A stretch of DNA of 64,000 nucleotides, from positions 7,906-71,905 of the forward strand of contig CALFIC010000129.1 of NCBI GenBank assembly GCA_937876225.1. Direction: 5' to 3'. Positions 24,838 to 33,039 of the stretch are shown piece after piece. Both the position numbers and the translations under genes were made by a program. Position 1 is the stretch's first letter; each line of letters starts with the position of its first letter. This DNA comes from an uncultured Chloroflexota bacterium (GTDB lineage Bacteria; Chloroflexota; Chloroflexia; Chloroflexales; Roseiflexaceae). Below the pieces are notes generated by a model. That model made no database searches and was not told the origin of the DNA. It saw only the letters and a program-made list of their open reading frames with translations.

Positions 24838-25610
24838 TGTGATAGTGCCTTGGCATGTGTGGGGCTGGTATGGGTCCAGCCACCGTCGATGGTAATAGTT
24901 TGGCCGTTGACCATAGTCGCAATCGGCGAACAGAGATAGAGCACAGTATCGGCCACGTCTTGGGGCATGCCTACGCGCCCTATTGGCGAGAGTTTGGCCC
25001 AGTTTTCGGCATAATCAGGGTCGCCAACGAGGTTGCGGTCGTTGAGGGTGGCACCGATGGCTACGGCATTGACGTTGATGCCATCTCGGCCCAACTCGAC
25101 CCCCAAAATAGCGGCCATATGGCGCAGAGCGGCTTTGCTGGTGCCATAAATCGACGCACCACCCATGGCGGTAATCCCGGTAACCGACGACGAGAGCACG
25201 ACTTTGCCACCGCGTCCTTGGGCCAGCATTTGTTTGACCGCAGCTTGGATCCCAAAGTAGGTGCCCTTCATGTTCAGGTCAAAGACCTGATGCCAGTGAT
25301 CTTCGGTCATTTCGATAATCGAGCCAAACACTGTTACCCCGGAATTGGCGATAAAAACATCGACGCCGCCATAGGTGGCGGTGGCATAGGCGACGACGCG
25401 GTAATTTTCGGCGACCTCGCGTAAATCGGCGGCGATGGCGTCGATGTGGGGGTTGGCGGCGACGATGGGGGCGACGCGATCGTATTCGCCGTAATAGACG
25501 CCCACCACGCGGGCACCGGCGTTGGCAAAGGCTACGGCAATACTGGCGCCGATTTCGCGGTTAATACCGGTGACAATTACGACGTTGCCGGCAAAATCAA
25601 AAGTGACCAT
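24834..25610 (-). CDS. short-chain dehydrogenase/reductase (SDR)
   Basis: A 258-residue classical SDR. Cofactor motif VTGINREIGASIAVAF (near residue 15), the NSG variant of NAG, catalytic Ser in LSSSVTGI and YxxxK as YGTSK (about residue 155) are present. The start VTFDFAGNVVIVTG lies close to the usual family N-terminus. It is likely NAD(P)-dependent and acts on a hydroxyl of a sugar, polyol or similar compound. It follows a hairpin after the isomerase-like gene and is coupled to the HAD gene. Confidence 0.88.
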   Translation of the reverse strand: MVTFDFAGNVVIVTGINREIGASIAVAFANAGARVVGVYYGEYDRVAPIVAANPHIDAIAADLREVAENYRVVAYATATYGGVDVFIANSGVTVFGSIIEMTEDHWHQVFDLNMKGTYFGIQAAVKQMLAQGRGGKVVLSSSVTGITAMGGASIYGTSKAALRHMAAILGVELGRDGINVNAVAIGATLNDRNLVGDPDYAENWAKLSPIGRVGMPQDVADTVLYLCSPIATMVNGQTITIDGGWTHTSPTHAKALSQ

Positions 25611-25626
25611 AGCTACACCTAGACAA

Positions 25627-25657
25627 ACGGGGTGGCACCATCATAGTGCCACCCCGT
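25627..25657 (-). promoter_or_regulatory. intergenic hairpin between TIM-barrel gene and SDR gene
   Basis: ACGGGGTGGCAC (25627-25638) and GTGCCACCCCGT (25646-25657) form a perfect 12-bp stem with a 7-base loop. No T-run follows, so it may stabilise or partly attenuate the message and not end it. Confidence 0.55.
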
Positions 25658-25670
25658 CATAATAGTCGGA

Positions 25671-26672
25671 TTAATCGCGTGAGAATGCGGCGTCAAAGGC
25701 CAAATTGGAAGGGGTGAAGTCGTTGCGGCGTACGAATGCACAGGCGTCGGTGGCGCCGTATTCGCGATCCATGCCGCTGTCTTCCCACTCGACGGACAAT
25801 GGGCCGCTGTAGTTGATGCGGTTGAGTGCCCGGAAAATCGGACCCCATTGCATCTGCTCGCCACGACCTGGTGAGATAAAGTCCCAACCGCGGCGGGGGT
25901 CACCGAAGTTGATGTGTGAGCCGAGGATGCTCGATTTGCCGTCGAGGTAGCGGGCGCTTTCTTTGACGTGGACGTGGTAGATGCGATCTTTGAAGGCATC
26001 GATGAAGGCCACCGAATCAACGAATTGATGGTAGAGGTGGCTGGGGTCAAAGTTGATGCCAAAGCCGGGACGGTTGCCGATGGCAGCCAAGGCGGCTTGG
26101 GTGGTGTAAATGTCGTAGGCGATTTCGGTGGGGTGGACTTCGAGGGCGAATTTGACGCCTACTTCGTCAAACACGTCGATGATGGGGTTCCAGCGCTTGG
26201 CGAAATCGGCGTAGCCGGCATCGATCATGGCTGGGCTATTGGGTGGGAATGAATAGATGAGGTGCCAAATAGAAGAGCCGGTGAAGCCGTTGACCACTTT
26301 GACGCCAAACTTGGCGGCAGCGCGGGCGGTGTTTTTCATTTCTTCGGCGGCACGCTGGCGTACACCCTCGGGGTTGCCGTCGCCCCAGATATGGGGTGGC
26401 AAAATCGACTTGTGGCGCTCGTCGATGTTGTCACAGACGGCTTGGCCAACCAAGTGATTGCTGATGGCGTAGCAGACCAACCCGTGTTTGGCCAAAGTCT
26501 CTTGCTTGCGGGGGATGTAGGTCGAATCGGTCAAGGCTTTGCCCACTTCGAAGTGATCGCCCCAGCAGGCCAATTCAAGGCCGTCGTAGCCGAAGCTTTT
26601 GGCCTTTTTGCATAATTCTTCAAAGGGCATATCGGCCCATTGACCAGTAAACAGCGTAACAGGACGTGCCAT
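25671..26672 (-). CDS. sugar-phosphate isomerase/epimerase (xylose-isomerase-like TIM barrel)
   Basis: A 333-residue protein. I use the ATG at 26672 with an AAAGGAATCACC site and not an in-frame start at 26753. Strands such as LFTGQWADMPFEELCKKA, YDGLELACWGDHF, KFALEVHPTEIAYD, FGINFDPSHLYHQF and DRIYHVHVKES carry the Glu, Asp and His metal ligands usual for this AP-endonuclease-2 family. The likely role is isomerisation of a keto-sugar or related compound; the family also holds dehydratases. It is the third gene of the operon with a Gfo/Idh oxidoreductase, a common pair in inositol or sugar breakdown. Confidence 0.85.
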   Translation of the reverse strand: MARPVTLFTGQWADMPFEELCKKAKSFGYDGLELACWGDHFEVGKALTDSTYIPRKQETLAKHGLVCYAISNHLVGQAVCDNIDERHKSILPPHIWGDGNPEGVRQRAAEEMKNTARAAAKFGVKVVNGFTGSSIWHLIYSFPPNSPAMIDAGYADFAKRWNPIIDVFDEVGVKFALEVHPTEIAYDIYTTQAALAAIGNRPGFGINFDPSHLYHQFVDSVAFIDAFKDRIYHVHVKESARYLDGKSSILGSHINFGDPRRGWDFISPGRGEQMQWGPIFRALNRINYSGPLSVEWEDSGMDREYGATDACAFVRRNDFTPSNLAFDAAFSRD

Positions 26673-26694
26673 GGTGGTGATTCCTTTCATAAAA

Positions 26695-26723
26695 GGGGAT
26701 AGTGGCATCACACCACTATCCCC
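26695..26723 (-). promoter_or_regulatory. intergenic hairpin between Gfo/Idh and TIM-barrel genes
   Basis: GGGGATAGTGG (26695-26705) pairs with CCACTATCCCC (26713-26723), 11-bp perfect stem; only TTTT follows on the minus strand. It sits inside the operon and may set the relative expression of the two genes or be a weak terminator. Confidence 0.55.
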
Positions 26724-26731
26724 AGCAGTGC

Positions 26732-27892
26732 CTAATATTCGGGGGTGACCCATTGTTTGTTGCTGGCGGAGGTTTCGATGGCGTCGAGCACGGCTTGGCA
26801 GCGCACGCCGTCGTCAAACGTCGGCTCGGGCGAGACGTTTTTGGCGATACCGTTGATGAGGTCATAGACGCCATGGGTGAAGGTGTGTTCCCAACCGATA
26901 ATATGACCGGCCGGCCACCAGGCACTCATGTAGGGGTGCACACCCTCGGTGACGAGGATGGTGCGGAAGCCTTGGACGTCGGCAGCATCGTCGTTGAACA
27001 GCACTTGCAGTTCGTTCATGCGTTCGAGGTTAAACACGATGCTACCCTTGGAGCCGTTGATTTCGAATGAATTATAGTTGCGGCGGCCATTGGCGAAGCG
27101 GGTCGCTTCAAAGGTGCCGACGGCGCCGTTTGCGAAGCGGGTCATAAACAAGGCTGCATCATCGACGGTGACTTCGCCCATTTCGGCAGATGCTGCTGCA
27201 CCCAGTCCGCCCGTGGTACCAGCCAACAAGGGGCGTTTTTTGATGAAGGTTTCGGTCATACCGGTGACTTCGCTGATTTCGCCTACTAGCATGCGGGCCA
27301 GGTCGATGCTATGGGCACCGAGGTCGCCGAGGGTACCGGCACCGGCGATGTCTTTTTGTAAGCGCCATACCAACGGGAAGTTGGGGTCCATGATCCAGTC
27401 TTGCAAGTAGACGGCGCGCCAGTGGTAGATTTTGCCAATCCGTCCATCTTGGATGAGGCGCTTGGCGAGTTGCACGGCGGGGACGCGGCGATAGTTGAAG
27501 TTGACCATGCCGACCACGCCGTTTTTCTTGACCGCTTCGGCCATGGCACGGGCTTCGCTCAAGGTGTTGGCGAGGGGTTTTTCACAAAAGACATGCTTGC
27601 CTTCGCTGGCAGCCGCAATGGCGATTGATGCGTGTGAATCACCGGGGGTCGAGACGTCGACGAGGCCGATGTCTTTGCGGGTGACCAATTTCTTCCAATC
27701 GGTTTCGTAGCCGTTCCAGCCCATGTCGATGGCGGCTTGTTTGACGGCGGCTTCGTCGCGACCACACAACGCGGTCATTTCGGGAGTAAAGGCGCAATCG
27801 GGGAAGAAGTGTTTGACTTGGCGGTAGGCATTAGAATGGGATTTACCCATGAATTTGTAGCCGACCAGACCGACACCAATCGATTTGCTCAT
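26732..27892 (-). CDS. Gfo/Idh/MocA-family oxidoreductase
   Basis: A 386-residue NAD(P)-dependent oxidoreductase. The Rossmann N-terminus has GVGLVGYKFMGKSHSNAY (about 6-23), and the EKP catalytic motif is FCEKPLANT near residue 100, with HSIDLARMLVGE for the DxxxH-like region. A strong AAGGAGG site precedes the ATG. Substrates in the family include inositols, sugars and sugar acids; this one is not known. It is 15 bases from the VOC gene and heads the sugar-type operon with it. Confidence 0.9.
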   Translation of the reverse strand: MSKSIGVGLVGYKFMGKSHSNAYRQVKHFFPDCAFTPEMTALCGRDEAAVKQAAIDMGWNGYETDWKKLVTRKDIGLVDVSTPGDSHASIAIAAASEGKHVFCEKPLANTLSEARAMAEAVKKNGVVGMVNFNYRRVPAVQLAKRLIQDGRIGKIYHWRAVYLQDWIMDPNFPLVWRLQKDIAGAGTLGDLGAHSIDLARMLVGEISEVTGMTETFIKKRPLLAGTTGGLGAAASAEMGEVTVDDAALFMTRFANGAVGTFEATRFANGRRNYNSFEINGSKGSIVFNLERMNELQVLFNDDAADVQGFRTILVTEGVHPYMSAWWPAGHIIGWEHTFTHGVYDLINGIAKNVSPEPTFDDGVRCQAVLDAIETSASNKQWVTPEY

Positions 27893-27907
27893 CTGATAAC
27901 CTCCTTG

Positions 27908-28276
27908 TTATTGGTTGGAAAAAGTCGTGATTTCGATGCTATTGCCAAACGGGTCGGTGGTAAAAAACCGTGGCCGACCCGGAATGGGTATGGTATCGCC
28001 ACAGGCATAACCGGCGCTGATTAATTGCGTGCGCAAGGCGGCTTGATCATCGACATGCAAACAAAAATGCCGGCCATGACCAACGCTCTCGGGTTCCGCA
28101 TAGAGGTGTAATTCACATTCGCCTACCGCAAACCAGACCAAATCCGAGGCGGTAAGTGTGCTGGGGACTGGGATTTCGCGCAGGCCGATGATATCGCAAT
28201 AAAACCGGCGGGCCAAATCGGCACTGGCGGCTCCTGGTGGGCGGGGCACACTAACATGATGGAAGGAAGGGGGCAT
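27908..28276 (-). CDS. VOC-family (glyoxalase/bleomycin-resistance-like) protein
   Basis: A 122-residue VOC protein. I use the ATG at 28276 with AGGAGTACACCTC in front, not the in-frame start at 28459. Two beta-alpha-beta-beta-beta modules are visible: HHVSVPRPPG at the start (metal-ligand His) and RPRFFTTDPFGNSIEITT at the end (metal-ligand Glu), with CELHLYAE and GRHFCLHVDD between. The family includes lyases, dioxygenases and binding proteins; function here unknown. First gene of the 22-28 kb operon. Confidence 0.82.
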   Translation of the reverse strand: MPPSFHHVSVPRPPGAASADLARRFYCDIIGLREIPVPSTLTASDLVWFAVGECELHLYAEPESVGHGRHFCLHVDDQAALRTQLISAGYACGDTIPIPGRPRFFTTDPFGNSIEITTFSNQ

Positions 28277-28336
28277 GAGGTGTACTCCTGTGCGCATCGC
28301 CACAACGCGACGGCAACCATTGAGCGGGATGGCGTT

Positions 28337-28365
28337 AGTGTAATAGAGAGTGAGATTTGCGTCAA
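28337..28365 (-). promoter_or_regulatory. promoter of the VOC/Gfo-Idh operon
   Basis: On the minus strand TTGACG (28365-28360), 17-base spacer, TACACT (28342-28337), 60 bases before the VOC ATG. Confidence 0.55.
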
Positions 28366-28471
28366 GTATATGCACTAACCTCGGTATGCTATTTGGCGTT
28401 ATCGTGGCCGCACTATGATTGCATATAATACACAGAGCATAGGTCATGCATATCACCAAGGAGCACGCACC

Positions 28472-29431
28472 ATGAGTATTCCCCCCACTTATCTCGATGT
28501 ATTGGCAGCTGCCACGCGTATTGACGGGTTGGCCAATCGTACGCCGGTACTCACGTCACGCATATTCAATGCCCAGCTCGGAATTGAAGTTTTTTTCAAA
28601 GGGGAGCATTTGCAACGGACCGGCTCGTTCAAATTCCGGGGGGCGTATAACGCATTGAGCCGCCTCGATGCGGCAGCCCAACGCCGCGGTGTGATTGCCT
28701 TTTCGTCGGGGAATCATGCCCAAGGGGTCGCGTTAGCCGCCCGACTCCTCGCCATCCCAGCGGTGATTTGTATGCCCACTGACGCCCCCCAAGTCAAGGT
28801 CGATGCCACGGCGGGGTATGGTGCCGAAATCGTGCGCTACGACCGTTTGACCCAAGATCGTGAAGCGGTAGCGCGCAGTATCGCCGACGCGCGGGGATTG
28901 ACCCTCATCCCCCCCTACGATCACCCTGACATCATCGCTGGGCAAGGGACGGCCGCCTTGGAGTTGTGCCAAGCAGTCCCCGACCTCGATGCCTTGTTGG
29001 TGCCGGTGGGGGGTGGTGGCTTGATTTCGGGGTCGGCCTTGGCGGCGCACGGCTACAACCCAGCCTTGCGCGTGTTTGGGGTCGAGCCGGCCAATGCGGC
29101 CGACACCTACGAATCGTTACGCCAAGGCACCCGGGTGACCATTGCGCCGCCCGATACCATGGCCGATGGCTTGCGGATTACCACACCCGGCAAGATTACC
29201 TTCCCGCTGGTGCAACAGCACGTCGAGGCGATTATCACCGTCACCGAAGCCGAAATTGCCGCTGGTACGCGCTATATCATGGCCTATCTCAAACAAGTCA
29301 TCGAACCGAGCGCCGGTACCGGCCCAGGCGCGCTCCTGGCCGGCAAATTGCCCAGCGGTGTGCGCAAACTAGGGGTGATTTTGTGTGGCGGCAATATCGA
29401 ACCCCAAGTGCTGGCAGAATTGCATCGTTAA
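28472..29431 (+). CDS. threonine/serine dehydratase (PLP fold type II)
   Basis: A 319-residue enzyme that deaminates threonine or serine to the 2-oxo acid; serine racemase and related activities share this fold. The PLP lysine is in TGSFKFRGAYN, the substrate loop is FSSGNHAQGVALAA, and the phosphate loop is VPVGGGGLISG. There is no C-terminal ACT regulatory domain, so it fits the catabolic type. I use the ATG at 28472 with AAGGAG in front. It is divergent from the VOC operon and only 4 bases from the convergent phnM stop. Confidence 0.9.
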   Translation: MSIPPTYLDVLAAATRIDGLANRTPVLTSRIFNAQLGIEVFFKGEHLQRTGSFKFRGAYNALSRLDAAAQRRGVIAFSSGNHAQGVALAARLLAIPAVICMPTDAPQVKVDATAGYGAEIVRYDRLTQDREAVARSIADARGLTLIPPYDHPDIIAGQGTAALELCQAVPDLDALLVPVGGGGLISGSALAAHGYNPALRVFGVEPANAADTYESLRQGTRVTIAPPDTMADGLRITTPGKITFPLVQQHVEAIITVTEAEIAAGTRYIMAYLKQVIEPSAGTGPGALLAGKLPSGVRKLGVILCGGNIEPQVLAELHR

Positions 29432-29435
29432 CCAA

Positions 29436-30596
29436 TTACCGTGGTGCGGCTTGGGTAGCGAGCACTTGCACGCCAGCCACATAGACGTCGCGTACGATGG
29501 GCTGTGGCTGGCGTGTGACTACCACGAGATCGGCGCTCAGCCCCACCGCAATCTGACCGATGTGGTGTTCCATGCCGATTGCCTGCGCAGGATTGGCAGT
29601 AATCAAGGCAATCGCGCTGGGCAAATCGAGCAGCCCTTGGTCGACAAGGGTAAATGCCGCTGGAATCATGGCGGCAGGGTAGTAGTCGGCACACAGCCAG
29701 TCGACGTGTCCGGCTCGGATGGCGTCACTCGCACTGAGGTTGCCACCACTCGAGCGGCCACGCAAGACGTTGGGCGCGCCCATGCCTACCAACATGCCGT
29801 GGTGGTGGGCAGCGGCGGCTGCCTCCATGGTAGTAGGGAATTCACTGATGCCGATGCCCATTTCGACCCACATGGCGATTTTTTGGGTGGTGTCGTCGTC
29901 GTGGGTGGCGATGGGGATGTGGGCGTTGCGGCAGAGTTGTACTACATAATCGATGCGCTCGGGGATGCTGGCTTTGAGTTGGGCTTTGGTACGGATGATT
30001 TCGTCGATTTCGGCATCGTTGCGTCCGGTCGTTTTGGCCACATAGTAGCGAAATGACTCGTCGGTCACGTATTGGCCTTGCCCTGGACTATGGTCCATAA
30101 TCGACACGAGTTTGACTGCCGGTTGGTCGATAATTTGACTGAGGGCATAGGCACCACGGGCACTGCTGATTTCGACTCGGGCATGGACATAATGCCGGAC
30201 GCTGGCATGGTCGGCGCGCTTGATTTCGCTGATGAAGTTGTGAATGAAATCTTCGTTGCGCACACCAAATTCGGCGTCGTCGAGTGACAGTGAATGGAAT
30301 TCACAGGTCACGCCGCTATTGACTAATAAGCGGTCGGTGATGTGCAAGGCCACTGCGCCGTTGATTTCGACACCGGGACGGGGTTGGACCATTTTTTCGA
30401 TGGTGTCGCAGTGTAAATCAATCACGCCGGGGATGATGTAGGCCCCAGCAAGGTCACGTACCGTTGTGCCGTGCATCGTTGGGACGTAGGGCATGGCACC
30501 GACGCCGGCGATGAGGTCTGCCTCGATGAGTAGCCAGCCATTTGGGATAACGCTATCGCGCAAGACGATGGTTGCATTGGTAAGTAGTGTAGGCAT
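29436..30596 (-). CDS. phnM: alpha-D-ribose 1-methylphosphonate 5-triphosphate diphosphatase
   Basis: A 386-residue metal-dependent amidohydrolase-fold enzyme that removes pyrophosphate from ribose 1-methylphosphonate 5-triphosphate in the C-P lyase pathway. Typical PhnM blocks are seen: IPGVIDLHCDTIEKM with RPGV, FHSLSLDD and IATHDDD, and the C-terminal SADLVVV. Last gene of the phn operon, 12 bases after phnL. Length is normal. Confidence 0.95.
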   Translation of the reverse strand: MPTLLTNATIVLRDSVIPNGWLLIEADLIAGVGAMPYVPTMHGTTVRDLAGAYIIPGVIDLHCDTIEKMVQPRPGVEINGAVALHITDRLLVNSGVTCEFHSLSLDDAEFGVRNEDFIHNFISEIKRADHASVRHYVHARVEISSARGAYALSQIIDQPAVKLVSIMDHSPGQGQYVTDESFRYYVAKTTGRNDAEIDEIIRTKAQLKASIPERIDYVVQLCRNAHIPIATHDDDTTQKIAMWVEMGIGISEFPTTMEAAAAAHHHGMLVGMGAPNVLRGRSSGGNLSASDAIRAGHVDWLCADYYPAAMIPAAFTLVDQGLLDLPSAIALITANPAQAIGMEHHIGQIAVGLSADLVVVTRQPQPIVRDVYVAGVQVLATQAAPR

Positions 30597-30608
30597 GGCT
30601 TCCTCTGG

Positions 30609-31292
30609 TTATAGCGCGAGCTGGCCATCGGCGAGTTTGGCGAGGGTATCGAGGTCGTGCGAAACGGTCAAGACGGCGGTACCTCGTTGTTGGGCGCGTT
30701 GAATCATCTCTACGACGATTTGTTTGGAGCCGGCGTCAAGACTAGCCGTGGGCTCGTCGAGCAACAACAGGCGTGGTGAGGCAATAAAGGCTCGCCCGAG
30801 GTTGATGCGTTGTTGTTCGCCGCCACTAAACGTGACCGGGCTAGCATGCCACAGGCGTTGGGCGATGCCCAGTTGGCTTAGCCATTCGCGGCCGATGTCG
30901 TGGGCGGCGGATTCCGGCATCCCTTGGCGTACGAGTGGCTCGGTGATGACATCGAGGGCCGCCACACGGGGCAGGACCTTGAGGAATTGTGAGCAATAGC
31001 CGATTTCGCGGTGGCGTAATTTAAGCACCATGCTATCATCGGCCTGCACCATGTCGACACTACCGAATTGGTCGGAATTGAACCATATTTCGCCACTGCT
31101 GGCCAAATACGAGCGGTAAATGCACTTGAGGATGCTGGTTTTGCCGATGCCGCTGCGGCCCCACAACAAAAAATGTTGATTGCTATCGACGGTGAAGCTG
31201 ACGTTTTGGATGGGATCAATGGTGCGGCCATCGATGAGATGGAGCACAAACGATTTATGCAGATTGTTGACTTGTAACAGCGGTGCAATCAT
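30609..31292 (-). CDS. phnL: C-P lyase ABC-type ATPase subunit PhnL
   Basis: A 227-residue ABC ATPase. I use the ATG at 31292 (AAGGA site); longer in-frame versions reach into phnK. Walker A GRSGIGKTS, Q-loop CSQFLKVLPRV, signature TFSGGEQQRINLGRAF, Walker B RLLLLDEPT and the VSHDLD His-loop are present. In the C-P lyase complex PhnL helps install the nucleobase-leaving step with PhnGHI. It lies between phnK and phnM. Confidence 0.93.
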   Translation of the reverse strand: MIAPLLQVNNLHKSFVLHLIDGRTIDPIQNVSFTVDSNQHFLLWGRSGIGKTSILKCIYRSYLASSGEIWFNSDQFGSVDMVQADDSMVLKLRHREIGYCSQFLKVLPRVAALDVITEPLVRQGMPESAAHDIGREWLSQLGIAQRLWHASPVTFSGGEQQRINLGRAFIASPRLLLLDEPTASLDAGSKQIVVEMIQRAQQRGTAVLTVSHDLDTLAKLADGQLAL

Positions 31293-31303
31293 TGGTTGTG
31301 TCC

Positions 31304-32155
31304 TTATAGCGCCGAAGAAACCAGCAGTTGGGTGTAGGGATGTTGCGGATCTTCGAGGATTTGGTCGGTCAAGCCACTTTCGACAATATGTCCGTTTTTC
31401 ATGACAATGGTGCGGCGCGCGAGTTGCTTGATGACCCCCAAATCGTGGGATACCAGCAACATGGTCATCTGTTGTTCCCATTGAATGCGCCGGATGAGGT
31501 CGAGCACGCGCGCTTGTACCGACAAATCGAGGCCGCTGGTGACTTCGTCAAGCAACAGCAAACTAGGGCTACTCGACAATGCTTTGGCGATTTGGACGCG
31601 CTGGAGCATACCACCACTAAAGGTGTGCGGGTCGTCGTCGATGCGCTCGGGGGGGAGCTCGGTCTGTTCCATCAGCTCCCGAATGCGGGCGCGGATATTG
31701 CCCACATGGCGCCAATTGGCGAGTAGCAGTTTTTCGGCTACATTGCCACCCACCGTAAAGCGCATATTGAGGCCTAATTCGGGGCGTTGGTAGACAATGC
31801 CGAGGCGGTCGTTGCGGAAGTGGCGACTGCGATAGGCATCCATTTGGAGCAAATCGACGGGCTCGGCGTCGGGGGTGCGCGGTTCGCGGTACCAAATATG
31901 CCCGCGATCGGCGGCGGTGGCGAGGTTGACCATTTGGAGCAAGGTACTTTTGCCGCTGCCGCTCTCACCTACAATACCCAATACCTCGCCTTGGTGCAGG
32001 GTAAATCCGGCATCGACACAGGCGTAGACGGTATTGCAGACGGGGCATTGACTGTTGTTGTGGGTTGGACCCGTAAATTGGTGACAGCGCGGACAACCGG
32101 GGCCGTATTGTTTGTTGAGGCCGCTGGCTTGCAAAATCCATGTGGGAGTGGTCAT
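31304..32155 (-). CDS. phnK: C-P lyase ABC-type ATPase subunit PhnK, with zinc-ribbon-like insertion
   Basis: A 283-residue ABC ATPase (Walker A GESGSGKST near residue 62, signature TFSGGMLQRVQIAKAL, Walker B LLLLDEVT, H-loop VSHDLG). Between the first strand and Walker A it has two CX2C pairs, CPRC at 21-24 and CPVC at 37-40, plus Cys46. These form a probable zinc ribbon, which E. coli PhnK lacks in my recollection. PhnK docks on the core complex in E. coli. The ATG overlaps the phnJ stop (ATGA). Confidence 0.93.
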   Translation of the reverse strand: MTTPTWILQASGLNKQYGPGCPRCHQFTGPTHNNSQCPVCNTVYACVDAGFTLHQGEVLGIVGESGSGKSTLLQMVNLATAADRGHIWYREPRTPDAEPVDLLQMDAYRSRHFRNDRLGIVYQRPELGLNMRFTVGGNVAEKLLLANWRHVGNIRARIRELMEQTELPPERIDDDPHTFSGGMLQRVQIAKALSSSPSLLLLDEVTSGLDLSVQARVLDLIRRIQWEQQMTMLLVSHDLGVIKQLARRTIVMKNGHIVESGLTDQILEDPQHPYTQLLVSSAL

Positions 32156-33039
32156 TGGGGCGCCTCCTGGTTGGTGGTATTGACGAGCACCCGTTTGTCA
32201 CAAAAACTGGTGTCGGAGCAGCTGGTGCGCCAATAGCCGCCCGCGGGATTGGTGGGGTCAACCACAAAATGCGAGGTCAAAAAGGTATCTTGGGCGCCAC
32301 AGCGGGCACAGATTTGGCCAGCCACGAATTCGGTTTTGAAGCGAAAATCCTCGAACTGCAGTGGTTCAATGGTGGTATAGGGTGGCACGGCGTAGATGCG
32401 TTTTTCACGACCAGCCCCAAACAAAAAGAGCGCTTCGGCGTTGTGCAGGCGCATTACATCCCAGCGGGGGATGGGAGTGGTGTCCATCATGTAGCGCCCG
32501 GCCACGATGACCGGGTATTGGGTGGCGATGCGTAAATCACCCGCTTTAACCACACTTTCGTACATGTAGACCCACATCCGACCATAATCGGATTCGCCGT
32601 GCATGACGGTGGCGCGCTCGAGGTTGGGCTCGACCCAGCGCAATGGGTCAACCATGGGGACTTGGAGCACCAAAATCTGGTCGCGGCGCATTGGTTCTTC
32701 GGGGATGCGGTGGCGGGTTTGGATAATCGAGGCAGCCGTGGTGTCGACCGTGGTTGTGACGCCGGTGGTGCGTTGTAGTAGCCGGCGTAAGTTGACGGCG
32801 TTGACACTTTCGTCGTCGCCTTGGTCGATGACTTTGAGTACGTCGCCGGCATCAATAATGGCCATGGTGATTTGTAGACCACCCGTACCCCAGCCCCGTG
32901 CAATCGGTAAATCGCGACTGGCAAAAGGGACTTGGTGACCAGGGAGGGCAATTGCTTTGAGAATCTGGCGGCGTACTTCGCGCTTAGAATCTTCGTCGAT
33001 AAATCCAAAATTGTAGAGTTGCTCAGGTGTCGTGCTCAT
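32152..33039 (-). CDS. phnJ: C-P lyase radical SAM subunit
   Basis: The 295-residue enzyme that breaks the carbon-phosphorus bond using an iron-sulfur cluster and SAM. The cluster and radical cysteines are kept: C244 and C247 in ICARCGAQ, C274 and C280 in TSCSDTSFC. The spacing between the second and third Cys is about five residues longer than in E. coli PhnJ (PTNPAGGYW insertion). The N-terminus has the normal FGFIDEDSKREVRRQ. It overlaps phnI and phnK by 4 bases each. Confidence 0.97.
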   Translation of the reverse strand: MSTTPEQLYNFGFIDEDSKREVRRQILKAIALPGHQVPFASRDLPIARGWGTGGLQITMAIIDAGDVLKVIDQGDDESVNAVNLRRLLQRTTGVTTTVDTTAASIIQTRHRIPEEPMRRDQILVLQVPMVDPLRWVEPNLERATVMHGESDYGRMWVYMYESVVKAGDLRIATQYPVIVAGRYMMDTTPIPRWDVMRLHNAEALFLFGAGREKRIYAVPPYTTIEPLQFEDFRFKTEFVAGQICARCGAQDTFLTSHFVVDPTNPAGGYWRTSCSDTSFCDKRVLVNTTNQEAPQ

